Below, piece by piece: positions 35,950 through 46,578 of a DNA stretch of 64,000 bases. Source of the stretch: Batkoa obscura (Eukaryota; Entomophthoromycota; Entomophthoromycetes; Entomophthorales; Batkoaceae); assembly GCA_030770535.1 (NCBI GenBank), contig JASVEC010000031.1, positions 248,001 to 312,000 on the forward strand, read 5' to 3'. The position numbers and the translations under genes are program-made. Numbering within the stretch: the first letter of the stretch is position 1; every line of letters begins with the position of its first letter. The notes below the pieces were generated by a model. The model was not told the DNA's origin. It did no database searches and was given only the letters and a program-made list of their open reading frames with translations.

Positions 35950-36599
35950 TGAGAAGAAAAAAATAAAAAATAAACTTTAAATTTTGTTTTGTGGCTTAAA
36001 TACTTGAAAACAAGAATTCAAATTTGTATGAATGAAATTATAGAAAATGTGCAAATTATTGATTCAACAAAGTTTATTTTAAAGCATCTTTAATTTAACT
36101 TATTAAACAATAGACATTTTATTAACCTGGTAGCTGATTAAAATTTTTTCAATAAAAGCAGTTATAGTTGACCTCTTAAACAGGGTTTTTCATATACATA
36201 TGTTATGGCCAATAAGTTGTACTTTATGAATAGTCTTCATAAATTTTAACGAATCAGCTACTTTCGAATATAATTTTTTGGTCATCAATCAATTTAATTA
36301 GTTTAAACTTTTTGGGACTCCATTGACTAAATGGTAACTTTTTACTATAATGTGTATCGTGCGCCTTAAGCGCTTAATGAGAAATAACAATGATCACAAA
36401 AATTAAATTATTAAAAATAAAAAAATATTTATATAACTTAATTGAATCTTATTAATTAATTTAATTGATTTTTCCATTTTCTTGAACATAGAAATATCAA
36501 ATGTAAAAAATGTTATGGAATTTCTATAACTAATCTACTAATTTATTAATCTTTGTTTCTCACCATTCTATACATGCTATTAAATTAGCATATTAACCT
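35950..36599. other. Intergenic region between COG1 and TRM1
   Basis: 650 AT-rich bases without a recognised feature. It presumably includes the COG1 promoter and the TRM1 3' end. Confidence 0.5.
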
Positions 36600-38935
36600 C
36601 TACACTTCCTTTTCCACCATCTTCACATTTTCTTCCTTGACCTCTATTTCCCTAGTTAAAAAATATCCATCAGTTTAAAATTTCAAATATAATTAATCTC
36701 ATTCACTTACGTTTTCCTCTTATGTCTTGCCTTTGGTCCCCAATTTTTCTCTGGATTAACTTGATATCGAACTAATTTAATATTTCTACTAATTGGATCC
36801 GCTTCATCGTGTTTTTCAAAACTAATTTGTAATTTATTTTCTTTATCCAAAATCCTCAATCCTGGTGCACCAGCTGGAAAATTGGCTAATTTAACTGGAT
36901 TAAGTTTCACCTACGTTACAAAGGTAGATTAATATATATGTTGAAGCGGAGAAGAGTATATATATAATTTACCCATGCTCTTATAACTTCCCATAATACT
37001 TCGTTAGGAGCATTAGTTTTAAAGGATCCAGGTACACAATGGGAGGCCGATACTTTATAACCAGCATTTAGAATAGCTGATCGAATAGTTACTATATTAG
37101 GTGTTTGAGCTCGACATATAGCTGCTAACTCTGATGGAATATAAAGAAGTGGTAAATCCAGTTCCTATTAAATTTCAGTTAATACTTCTTTTTGTCTTTT
37201 AATTTAAGAAAAGCTTATTACCTCATAAATCACTGTTAACATACCTTCCATTCTTTTATGAGTATGAAATTTAGCATTATTCTCTTTAACAAAGGTAAGC
37301 ATCTTAGACACAAATTCTTTATCATGAAGCGGACCATTATACATTGGGCCACCAATCTAAATAATACAGATTATTATAAATATTTAAACTTTAAAATAAA
37401 ATAAAATTAGCTTACATGCATTTTAAATCCACAATGTTCACAGTTAGGACTAACGTTAGGCCCTTGATTTACTCCAAATTTAATGTTTTTTCCATTTGGG
37501 GTTAATTTACCAATGGGATTATGTTCAAATGAACCGCACCCAGAACATTTATAAAGTACTGAAGTTTTACTATATAAAATTTATAAAATTATTTAATAAA
37601 TGAATAAGTTTGTAATTACCTAGCATACTGTTTAACCATAGCAGGCGATGTAGTGACTCTAAAAAAAATTCTTACATAGAAATCAATGGAACAAGATAAG
37701 ATGGGCGTAACTAAACGTTTGTAACGAGATGCTGAAGTTTGTAATGAATGAATAACAAGACGTAGTGCCTGAATAGAATGGAACAGAGTTAATTTTTTTT
37801 AGTAAAAACAAAACTAAATTTAAACTTACCATTTCATGACAAAAGCCGGCCTTCACAGGTACACCACCATATTTAGCAAAACTATTGATAATCATTGTTA
37901 ATATTAATCAAACTAAAATTGAAATTTAAGATAAAAAATTACCAAGCTTCAGTATGCTGAGTACTAGCTAATACAGCTAAATCTGTACATGTAACACATA
38001 AAATACCTAAAATATTTAAGAATAAAATTATAGCTCTTATTTTGAAAAAACATTAATAAAATCAAAAAACTACCTCCATCAGCAATAGCTTGAATAGCGC
38101 CATCAATAAAAGGAGAAGCAGAGCCATAGGGATCTAAATCAATACAATCAAATCTTTTTGTTGGATTGCGATGAGCATAGAGTACATCACTAATTAATTA
38201 AAAAAATATTAATTTAATATTTAAAAACTAATAATAATAATTCTTAAAACTTACATAGCATCCCCTAAGTTTGGTGTTACATTTTCTTCATTAATTTTAT
38301 TAAACTTTAAGTTTCTTTTAATTGCTTCAACTGCTTGGGGCTCAAGATCATTAACTAGGATATTTCCAATACCTTCAATTTCTTTATGATATCGAATAGA
38401 ACGTAAACCAGTAGCGGCCAAAGCTTCAAATAATTTAGGTTTGTATGGGATGAACTAAATTATTAATAAATTAAATATGAAATACAATTTATTTTAAATA
38501 AAGTTTTACATTCTCTTTTTCTATAATAATAATTGAAATTAATAAAAAAGTAAGCACACCATTTTGATTTTATATTATAAAAATAAATTTACCTTCTTCT
38601 CCAAATTTTTTAATATATTTTTCTTTCTTTTGTTCGTTTAATTGAATTAACCAAGTTTGTATAGCTGCAATGGACATATCTCTATTAAATTGTTGAACTG
38701 GATTATAAAATACTTCGTTTTCACTAGGGAATAAAACAGTAGCTTGACCTTCTATGATTTTAGGCCAATCTTTATAAGTTTCTTTACTTGGATCTTCGAT
38801 CATCTTATTTTCTATTGGAGTCCTGTAATGTAAGCTATTGAATTGAACAAATCTTAAATTGGTGGATTGTTTTTTTGAATATTGAACTACTTTTTGAAAA
38901 TTAGAAAATTTGGTAGTTAAGATTTTAAAAAACAT
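36600..38935 (-). CDS. TRM1: tRNA (guanine26-N2)-dimethyltransferase
   Basis: Begins at the ATG of 38935 ([14 protein letters not shown]); the open frame extends upstream but without an ATG. It ends at the TAG of 36600-36602. About ten short introns. Hallmarks in order: [33 protein letters not shown] SAM loop, CIDLDPYG catalytic motif, a CSGC...CEHC zinc-type pair with [10 protein letters not shown], and [11 protein letters not shown] near the end. Trm1 makes m2,2G26 in cytosolic and mitochondrial tRNAs. The first about 30 residues are basic with few acidic groups, like a mitochondrial presequence. A second ATG at 38803 lies just before the catalytic domain, which would allow two targeted forms as in yeast. 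Confidence 0.93.
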
Positions 38936-39410
38936 AATTTTTGATTGAAATTTTGATTTCAAAATTAGCTTTCAAATAATCTCAGATTTAAAAATTATCA
39001 AAACTCAAAAATTAAGCTTTCTCTTAAGTTTCTTTTGTTAATTTATTTGACACTTTAACATTAAAAACAAGTGCATTTTTAAACAATATGTTATAAATCA
39101 ATAACCATAAAAAAGAACAATGATAAGTATAAGAATTTTGAGTGCGAGAAGTTAACAATTTCTAGCATTTATTTTCAAATTTCCGAAAAGATAATTTATT
39201 TGAGTCTTCTAAAATTGACTGTAAAATAGTAAGTGGTATTAAGGATTCTAAAAATAAGTGTTGTTTTTCAAGAGGCAGTGAGATGCTTAATAGAGACAAA
39301 AACGCAGAGCTCAAAAAGCCTAATATCTATACTCTATAGGTTTTTATGGCTAGCTAGAATAAAAGGCGAGGAAGGCAGGGAAGACAAAGAAGGCAAAACT
39401 TAATCAATCA
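38936..39410. other. Region upstream of TRM1
   Basis: AT-rich; probably the TRM1 promoter. Nothing else is recognised. Confidence 0.45.
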
Positions 39411-39800
39411 AATCATAGTGATGACTTTGGTACTATATCCAAAAAAAAGGAAATTAATAATGTTTCTACCAAGAAGACTTTGTACAGTTGCAAAAAAAAG
39501 AAAAGGGTTTATATTTCTTGAGCAATAAGTATTCAAATAAAAATACCAATCCAAGTAAATCTATTGCAAACAATGCGAGCAACGTCCAGAGTGCTGTTCC
39601 TGACTTTTATGGAAAGTGCTTGGATACTTTGGATAAGGATACATCTGGGAAAAACGCTGCCAACAAAGATACAAATTTGTTATCCATCGGATCCAAGCAA
39701 ATCATATCATCAGCCCAAAAGACTGTTAAACATTAGACTATCTCTGCATATATGGAAAATGAAGCTGATAAAAAAAGCTAAAATCCAAAAGTTTATTTAA
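39411..39800 (+). pseudogene. Coding-like stretch of unknown origin, decayed
   Basis: Base composition is less AT-biased than the surroundings, and open stretches rich in Ser, Asn, Lys and Thr occur in more than one frame. No domain is recognised. It could be a remnant of a host gene or of a mobile element. I make no functional call. Confidence 0.25.
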
Positions 39801-40605
39801 TCAATTCGATGAACTTGGCAACTCTGAAGAAGACCTAAAGATAAGATAGAATGAACATCACGGCTTGTATTTGAAAACCGTTTTACTAAAACAAAAGCGT
39901 ATAAGAATATATATACATATATAAACAGCTAAAAACAATTAAAGAAAAAAACCATTCGTTATCAATAATCCTTAAAGTAAGGATGAATATTTCAGTCAAA
40001 TGTCTGTCCTTATTAATGAATATAGGGATGAATATAACATAGTATTAATCATGTCTCCAATGCTATCATATGCTTTTTAACCCTTTGATATTAAATACGG
40101 TAATTCTAATATTAGTTAGTAATTTTAATTTTTAATAGGGTTTTTGGGCGTTGGTAAATCCAACTTTTCTGGCTATATAATTTTATTTACTATTCCATAA
40201 AGCTTTTAGTATGTGAAGTTTTAGCTTTCAAACTTTTTTGATTAGTTTAGTTTTTAATTCATAATTTAATGCAGCATTTTCACAACATGGGGGTAGTCAA
40301 TGTTAAAATTTCTAGTAATAGCCTAATCAAAAGTAAGCAAAATATGGAATACTATGATAATAATAGGACTAATAGCAGTATTTCTGTATTTAATTATTAT
40401 GAGTAGTGATAGTAAATTTATATTTAATATTACAGGACTTTTATAAAAATGGACTATTATTGGTGACATAAACAAATTATAAAATGGTTCAAACAATAGC
40501 AATAGCAGCTTTTAACTAAATTTTGATAAAACTATCAATAAAAATGCCATATATAAGTATTACAAACCTGAATTTAAATAAAAAATAGTTAAAATAAATA
40601 AACAA
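39801..40605. other. Gene-poor region at the left edge of the repeat island
   Basis: AT-rich; nothing recognised. Confidence 0.45.
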
Positions 40606-40710
40606 TATGGGGATGTTTTTTTTGGCTTGATTACTTTTTCCGCCTTCCAAGCGCTATTTAAGTGGAAAAACCGTTAGTAAAATTGTTAGACACAAAAATA
40701 CATCCCCATA
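40606..40710 (+). repeat. MITE 11
   Basis: TATGGGGATG to CATCCCCATA, a clean copy with the AAGCGCTATTTAAGTGG core and TA flanks. Confidence 0.9.
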
Positions 40711-41139
40711 TTATACTATTAAAATAGATAATTTTTGAGTAATTGCTTTACTTTTTTTGATGACTGTAAAATATTGATAATTTTTAATTTAAAATATTTG
40801 TATTTGTTTTGAACTATTTCTTATTAGTTTATTTAAACAAAAATAATTATAGTATTGTAACCCACAACACAAAGGTTGTTGTCTCTAAAATTACTATACT
40901 TTAATTAAAAGCATTTTAAATAAAATAATATTATTTATGTAAATTATTTTAAATAGAGAAATTTTAAAGTTAAATCAAATTTTAAAGTTAAATATTATTA
41001 TACTGTGAAATATTGCTTTATTAGTTCTCGGATTAATGATAACATAATAATTATCTAACTTGTTTATAATTCTAGTTGCAGTTTTATTTGCTGAGTGAAT
41101 TTCTATTGCCTAACTAGAAAGAACTTATTAACCATGTTT
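40711..41139. other. Spacer in the repeat island
   Basis: AT-rich; nothing recognised. Confidence 0.4.
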
Positions 41140-41448
41140 TAATACCTATACTTGATTGAAGTATAAAAGAGATCTTAGAACATAATAGCTCAAGGCTTTT
41201 TAACTGAATTAATCCCTGATATCTCGAACATTTAATAAAGCCACTAAGTTTTCTTAATATTTATTTTATATAGACTTTATAGTAGTATTGTCTATTCTAC
41301 CTATTTTATATAGTCCATAGCTTATTATGTGCTATGCTTCATGATTTGAGTCTATCTTAGCTACATAACCTAAGACCTTTTGACTTATAGTGTAGTCAAC
41401 CCAGCAATAGCTGTTCTTGACTCCAAACCCTGAGTACCAGATTTCACA
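41140..41448 (+). mobile_element. LTR-like 460-bp repeat, copy C (partial)
   Basis: Fossil copy retaining the right two thirds of the unit, ending CCAGATTTCACA. Broken; the left part is absent. Confidence 0.6.
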
Positions 41449-41677
41449 ATACATTGTTTTTATTATATTTGGTTTTACTATTTTGTATAGTTTATTAATA
41501 AACATTTTGTATTTATAACATTTTATATAGTTTATTTTTTATTATAGTTCAGATTTATAAACCATAATTTATTTCAATTATCAACTTTATTTAAGGTTGT
41601 ATAATGCTGGAAATAACAATGGTTTTTACTTGAAAATATAATATTTTATTATATAATTAAAATTCAAAAATTATACA

Positions 41678-41781
41678 TATGGGAATGTTTTTTTTGACTT
41701 TACAATTTTTTCCATTTTTAAGCGCTATTTAAGCGGAAAATTTGTTAGTAAAATCCTTAAACATAAAAATACATCCCCATA
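41678..41781 (+). repeat. MITE 12
   Basis: TATGGGAATG to CATCCCCATA, complete. Confidence 0.87.
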
Positions 41782-42065
41782 TCCTTAATTTTTTACTGCA
41801 AAATATTTGTATTAATTTAAGTTTATTTTAACTGTATGAACTAAGATTTTTTAACTTGTAGTCAGTTAGTTAAGCAAAAGCTCCTCTTAATTTTAACTAT
41901 TAAATACTAACTTTTATAGCTATAGAAGTAAGACTTTATACATTTGCTTTAATTTCTTATTATTATAACTATTAAAGCTAAAAAAAACAGGTAAAGCAAA
42001 CAAGCAAACATTACTTTAAGAAATCCAAATCTTATATATCAAAAATAATTAAAATAACTAAATAA

Positions 42066-42170
42066 TAGAGGATGATTTTTTTTGGTTTTGTTACTTTTTC
42101 CATTTTTTGAGCGCTATTTGAACGAAAAATTTATTAGCAAAGTTCTTAAACAAAAAAACACATCCCCATA
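42066..42170 (+). repeat. MITE 13
   Basis: TAGAGGATGA at the left (terminal repeat slightly eroded), CATCCCCATA at the right. Confidence 0.83.
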
Positions 42171-42194
42171 AATGTTTTTAGTTTTGTACTAAAT

Positions 42195-42594
42195 TGTGAA
42201 ATATGGTACTCAGGGTTTGGAGTCAAGAACAACTATTGCTGGGTTGACTACCCTATAAGTCGAAAGGTCTTAGTTTATGTGACTAAGATAGACTTGGATT
42301 ATGAGGAATAGCACATAATAGGTTACAAGCTATATAAGACAAATAGAATAGACAATACTAATGTAAAATCTATGTAAAATACTATTAAGAAAACTTAGTG
42401 GCTTTATTAAATGTACGAGATATCAGGGAATAATTTAGTTAAAAAGCCTCGAACTATTATACTCTGTAAACTCTTTTATACTCTGAAAAGTATAAGTATC
42501 AAAATGAGAAGATAATATTCTTTTGGGTGGAACTAGAAATTCTCATAAAAAATCAAAATAATTAACCATGGGACTGACAAAGCGATATTTCACA
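42195..42594 (-). mobile_element. LTR-like 460-bp repeat, copy D
   Basis: Fossil copy with both TGTGAAAT and ATTTCACA ends, 400 bases, somewhat shorter than its relatives. It directly precedes a half MITE. Confidence 0.6.
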
Positions 42595-42597
42595 TCC

Positions 42598-42666
42598 GTC
42601 CTTTAAGCACTATTTGAGCGGAAATTTTATTAGTAAAATTTTTAAACATAAAAATACATCCCCATA
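42598..42666 (+). repeat. MITE 14, right-hand fragment
   Basis: TCCTTTAAGCACTATTTGAGCGG to ACATCCCCATA. The left third is missing where LTR-like copy D begins. Confidence 0.7.
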
Positions 42667-43211
42667 TGTTTAAAGAAATTCATAAAATAAATAGTAGTTT
42701 GAATGTTAATCTTAATTTTTTTGCTGAGCATCATGGAAAAAGTATAGTTGATGGACATTTTGGAAACCTTTCAAAATGGAAAAGTAGTTTTGAAGCGTTA
42801 GGTAAAATAGAAGATATCGATCAATTAATTTCAAGATTTGAGGCTTTTATTTGCGAGCATAATAAAATTAATAACTCGACTGTTAATAATGGGAAAACAG
42901 ATATAATTTTTAAAAAGTATAAAAGAAACAAAAATACAAAAAGAATAATAGAGATGCAGGGCATTAAGAAGTATTTACACTTTATTAAACATAACAATAA
43001 ACTACATTGTTATCCAGTATCTGATACATCAAAAAAAAGTGATATAGTCCCAATTAAAGTTATAGAGTCTATAGAAAACAGAAAAATTAAAAGATCGATC
43101 CCAGCTTACCTTACGAAGATAACAGAGAATTTAAAAATTTCGATATTTACTAAGCAAGTAAGTAGTTTGTTGAATGATAGAAATAGATTGTTAAATGTTA
43201 GGATTACTTAA
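42667..43211 (+). pseudogene. Transposase C-terminal fragment
   Basis: About 180 codons to a TAA at 43209-43211. It opens with KEIHKINSSLN, and then NFFAEHHGKSIVDGHFGN, an HGK-x3-DG block that presumably carries the third acidic residue of a DDE/RNase H-like core. Downstream it is Lys/Asn-rich. No ATG of its own is expected: the apparent one straddles the MITE boundary. It complements, without overlap, the N-terminal fragment on the opposite strand at 43661-44819. Confidence 0.7.
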
Positions 43212-43221
43212 GTTATTAATA

Positions 43222-43358
43222 GCTAAGTTAATAAATAGTCAAAGAACAAGTAATTGTAATAATATGTAAAAACTATTATTACTTGTACTATATAGGGATG
43301 GTTAATTATAGTTTTGGGGCTAACCACTCCCTCCCATGCAGCTATTTATTAACTTGGC
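43222..43358. repeat. Hairpin-forming segment in the transposon 3' region
   Basis: Arms 43222-43238 and 43342-43358 match as inverted repeats at 16 of 17 positions (GCTAAGTTAATAAATAG). A second, smaller inverted pair (AAGTAATTGTAATA/TATTATTACTT) lies within. It could be a tiny fold-back insertion or part of the transposon. Confidence 0.45.
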
Positions 43359-43660
43359 AATATATTAATAATGTAATTATAACATTAAAATAGTTTATTT
43401 ATTTGATAAATCTACAATGTTGGTTATAAAGCGGTTGATAATAAATATTTCTCAATTAAGCTTTATAAGAACATGTATTTAAGATCTAGTAGAAATTCAA
43501 CTAACTTACAGTATGAGCTATAATAGAATGATTTAGAACTGTGTTTGGGTACTTTTGTTTTAATAAAAGATGTGATTTTATAGAATTTTAAGCGAAGTTT
43601 TTAAAATACAAAATTTTTCAAAAATTGGATAAAATAATGAAACTAATTCAGACAACCCCA

Positions 43661-44819
43661 TATAGTGTAGAAACTCTTGGGATCTAAAATGATTTCCTGT
43701 ATCTGCCCATATATTAATTTTTGTAAACTTTTTAAATAGAAGCTCTGTAGAGATTAAATCGATCAAACAATCTCCTGCATATGCTGAATCATGATTCAAT
43801 ATTTCAGATAAATAATCAAAGTAAACTTTGCCTATTGTTTTATCATCTTTTAAATATAATACACCAAAACCTAATACTGATATAGCTTGTTTATTATAAT
43901 GATCTAGATTTATTGAATCTGGTCTTGTTCCTATTTCCATATTTTGTTTAAAATCTAAAACTATTATACAACTTTTGTTATTTAATTTTTTGATAGTTTC
44001 ATTAAATGTGTTTTTTTGAGTATCAACACAGAATTTATGTAATTTGTATAATTTTTCTTCTTCGTTGAAAATTTCTTGTATCTCTGCTTTGTTTTTTGCT
44101 GTATTTATTTTATTTTCAAATAACTTTTTTCTAACTGTATACTGGGTACATATATTACATAGATCCGTTTTTCTTGCTGGATTTTTGAAATTAGTTGGTA
44201 TATATTTAAAGAACGTTGACCTAGCTACTGCTTTATCTCTTAGATCATTCAAATATTTACTATATATCATTCTTCTACTTTTATTTAATATATATATATT
44301 ATCTGATGAATATTTACTATCGTTACTTTTTTTATTAAATCTTGATGAAATAGTTGAATCATTTAGTAAATATTGTATGATAGTTTCAATTTGGTCATCT
44401 TTAATTTTTTTTGTATTTTTAATAATAGGTTTTAATGTTGATATTTTATTATTATTACTTGTTTTTGAATAATCATATTGATTTCTATTTATATTAAACC
44501 CAAAACTCTTACATTCATCAAAAGAATATACTGAAGCTATAGTTGATAATAACGCTACTTGTTGACTTTTGTTTCCTGTTTCCCTTAAAGCACTAATTTT
44601 ATACATTACTTGATTAAGTTTATTATTATCGATAGTAAACTTTGATAATATATCTTTTCTTTGTTTTGTTTTATTGTAAAATTCCATAAACCTTGGGTTG
44701 TTATAAGTAGCTCTTAAAATTGATGTAAATGAATTACAATGTTTATATTGTGTACTCCTCCCTATTGTATTGAAGTTTTCAAAAATTCCATTTCGAAGTT
44801 TAGTTATGAAAGTTTGCAT
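43661..44819 (-). pseudogene. Transposase N-terminal two thirds
   Basis: Starts with MQTFITKLRNGIFENF at 44819 and stays open for about 386 codons to the junction. A likely zinc-binding DLCNIC pair is followed by two catalytic-looking motifs: VLDFKQNMEIGTRP, and IWADTGNHFRSQEF after YLSEILNHDS. Together with the HGK-x3-DG motif of the other half these fit a DDE/RNase H-fold transposase. I cannot place it in a named superfamily. The reading frame then runs into the joined terminal repeat and ends in unrelated residues, so the protein would be truncated. Confidence 0.75.
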
Positions 44820-45056
44820 TTTATTTTTATTTCAACAAAAAATAAAGTCAAATAAGTGTATTTATATAATTATATAATCATATAGTTATATATTGTATAT
44901 CTGTTAAATATCTAACAGAACTAACATAAAATATATAGTTAGGAAAATTAGCTATTTAAGAAAAGGAAACAATTAAAATAAGTTTTAAATAGAGACATTT
45001 AATTTTAGGCTTTTTAGATTTAACCGTTATATTGAACACAAACTTGGAATTTTAAA

Positions 45057-45200
45057 TTTGGATTAATTTCTAAGTAGATTCTGAAACCAATTAGGACAGC
45101 CCCATTTGGATTAATTTCTAAGTAGATTCTGAAACCAATTAGGACAGCCCCATTTGGATTAATTTCTAAGTAGATTCTGAAACCAATTAGGACAGCCCCA
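45057..45200 (-). repeat. Three tandem 48-bp copies of the transposon terminal repeat
   Basis: Units at 45057-45104, 45105-45152 and 45153-45200, apparently identical. Each ends GGACAGCCCCA on the plus strand. Confidence 0.9.
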
Positions 45201-45314
45201 TATAGAGTATCAATATAAAAAGCTAATTAAGATTTCACCAAAACAATTATAAATACAGTATGGGTATAGCACAAAGGAGCTTTTTTAAAGCTTGCTGAAA
45301 AAACTAGAGATTAT

Positions 45315-45380
45315 TAAAAATAAAATAAAATAAAATAAAATAAAATAAAATAAAATAAAATAAAATAAAATAAAATAAAA
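45315..45380. repeat. (TAAAA)n microsatellite
   Basis: About thirteen consecutive TAAAA units. Confidence 0.95.
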
Positions 45381-45808
45381 ATTTCAAAAAGCTTAATATG
45401 GGTTTAAAAATATATTATTATTTATTTTCAATCAATATATCATAAATCGGTCATGGTATTAATACCGAAATAACAAAGGTTGCAAAAATCCTTTCCTAGC
45501 TTTTTAGCTAAAAATTAAAATTAAACAGTATAGTTTATAGACTTTATATTTAAACATTTTAGTATAAAAAGTTAAAATAAAAGTGCAATATCATAGCTTG
45601 ATATTATATACATTTATATATATTGAAGTTTTATTTTAAAATACAACTTTTGTTATTATTTGTTAAAAACAAGCTTAAATATTAATTCTGAAATCTTCAG
45701 TTTTTAAAATTGAATTTATATACTTACTATTGACAAGGTTTTTTAAATAAAAACGTATATAATAAAACCTTAAAAAATTAATATTATATAGAAAATGAAA
45801 TTTCATTA

Positions 45809-45912
45809 TATGGGGATGTTTTTTTGGCTTCATTATTTTTTCCATTTTTTAAGCGCTATTTGAGTGGAAAAATTATTACTAAAATTCTTAAACTTAAAAA
45901 TACATTCCCATA
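45809..45912 (+). repeat. MITE 15
   Basis: TATGGGGATG to CATTCCCATA, complete. Confidence 0.88.
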
Positions 45913-45981
45913 TATAAGATATATTTTATTCAAAAAAATTAAACTAAAAAATATTAAACCCGTAATTTTAAGAGCAGATTT

Positions 45982-46444
45982 TGTGAAATATCGCTTTGTC
46001 AGCTCCATAGTTAGTTATAGCATAACAACCGCCTAAGCTGTTGTGTTCTCGAGTTCAGAGAAAATCAATCCCACATTCTTAGTTTGATTTGATATGAGAA
46101 TTTCTATCTTCGTCTCAAAGAATATTCTCCCCTCGTTTTGATATTTATACTTATCGGAGTATAAAAGAGTTTACAGAGTTAGTTGTTTGAGGCTTTTTAA
46201 CTAAATTATTCCCTGATATCTCGTACATTTAATAAAGCCACTAAGTTTTCTTAATAGTATTTTACATAGATTTTACATTAGTATTGTCTATTCTATTTGT
46301 CTTATATAGTTTGTAACCTATTATGTGCTATTCCTCATAATCCAAGTCTATCTTAGTCACATAAACTAAGACCTTTCGACTTATAGGGTAGTCAACCCAG
46401 CAATAGCTGTTCTTGACTCCAAACCCTGAGTACCAGATTTCACA
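45982..46444 (+). mobile_element. LTR-like 460-bp repeat, copy E
   Basis: Full-length fossil copy (463 bases), TGTGAAATATCG to CCAGATTTCACA. TATAAAAG lies near the middle and AATAAA about 70 bases later, the promoter-to-poly(A) order of an LTR. No 5-base target duplication is seen. Looks whole as a solo unit. Confidence 0.65.
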
Positions 46445-46454
46445 ATGGAAAAAG

Positions 46455-46578
46455 TGGGGCTCTGTTTTTTTGTTTCATTATTTTCCCATTTTTAAGCGGT
46501 GTTTGAGTGGAAAGATTGTACTGAAATTCTTAAACAAAAAACATCCCCAAGTAATGAAACCAAAAAAACATCCCCATA
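46455..46578 (+). repeat. MITE 16, with repeated right end
   Basis: TGGGGCTCTG at the left. Two successive right ends follow (AACATCCCCA, then a further AATGAAACC...ACATCCCCATA), so it is a composite or a partial tandem of two copies. Confidence 0.7.

Larger units (their letters stand above)
42667..43660 (+). mobile_element. DNA transposon, 3' half, plus orientation
   Basis: Contains the C-terminal part of the transposase and the 3' non-coding end, finishing GACAACCCCA at 43660. The last 255 bases match 2527-2782. The left edge abuts MITE 14. At the right it joins directly onto the opposite-strand 5' half without spacer. Confidence 0.75.
43661..45200 (-). mobile_element. DNA transposon, 5' half, minus orientation
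   Basis: Reading on the minus strand: terminal repeat TGGGGCTGTCCTAATTGG at 45200, present three times in tandem (45057-45200), a leader of about 240 bases, and the transposase N-terminal two thirds. It is cut at 43661 where the 3' terminal repeat of the plus-strand half is joined. TA follows the outer terminus (CCCCATATAG), consistent with TA target sites. Confidence 0.78.

Noticed and set aside
38936-38962. Earlier start of TRM1
   Set aside because: The frame is open but has no ATG there; the first ATG is at 38935.
45057-45200. CRISPR-like or satellite array
   Set aside because: Three 48-base units without spacers, each matching the transposon end; a tandem terminal repeat explains it.
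1861-46444. Calling the TGTGAAAT family a hAT-type MITE
   Set aside because: No 8-base target duplications are seen, and the TG...CA ends with TATA and AATAAA fit an LTR better.
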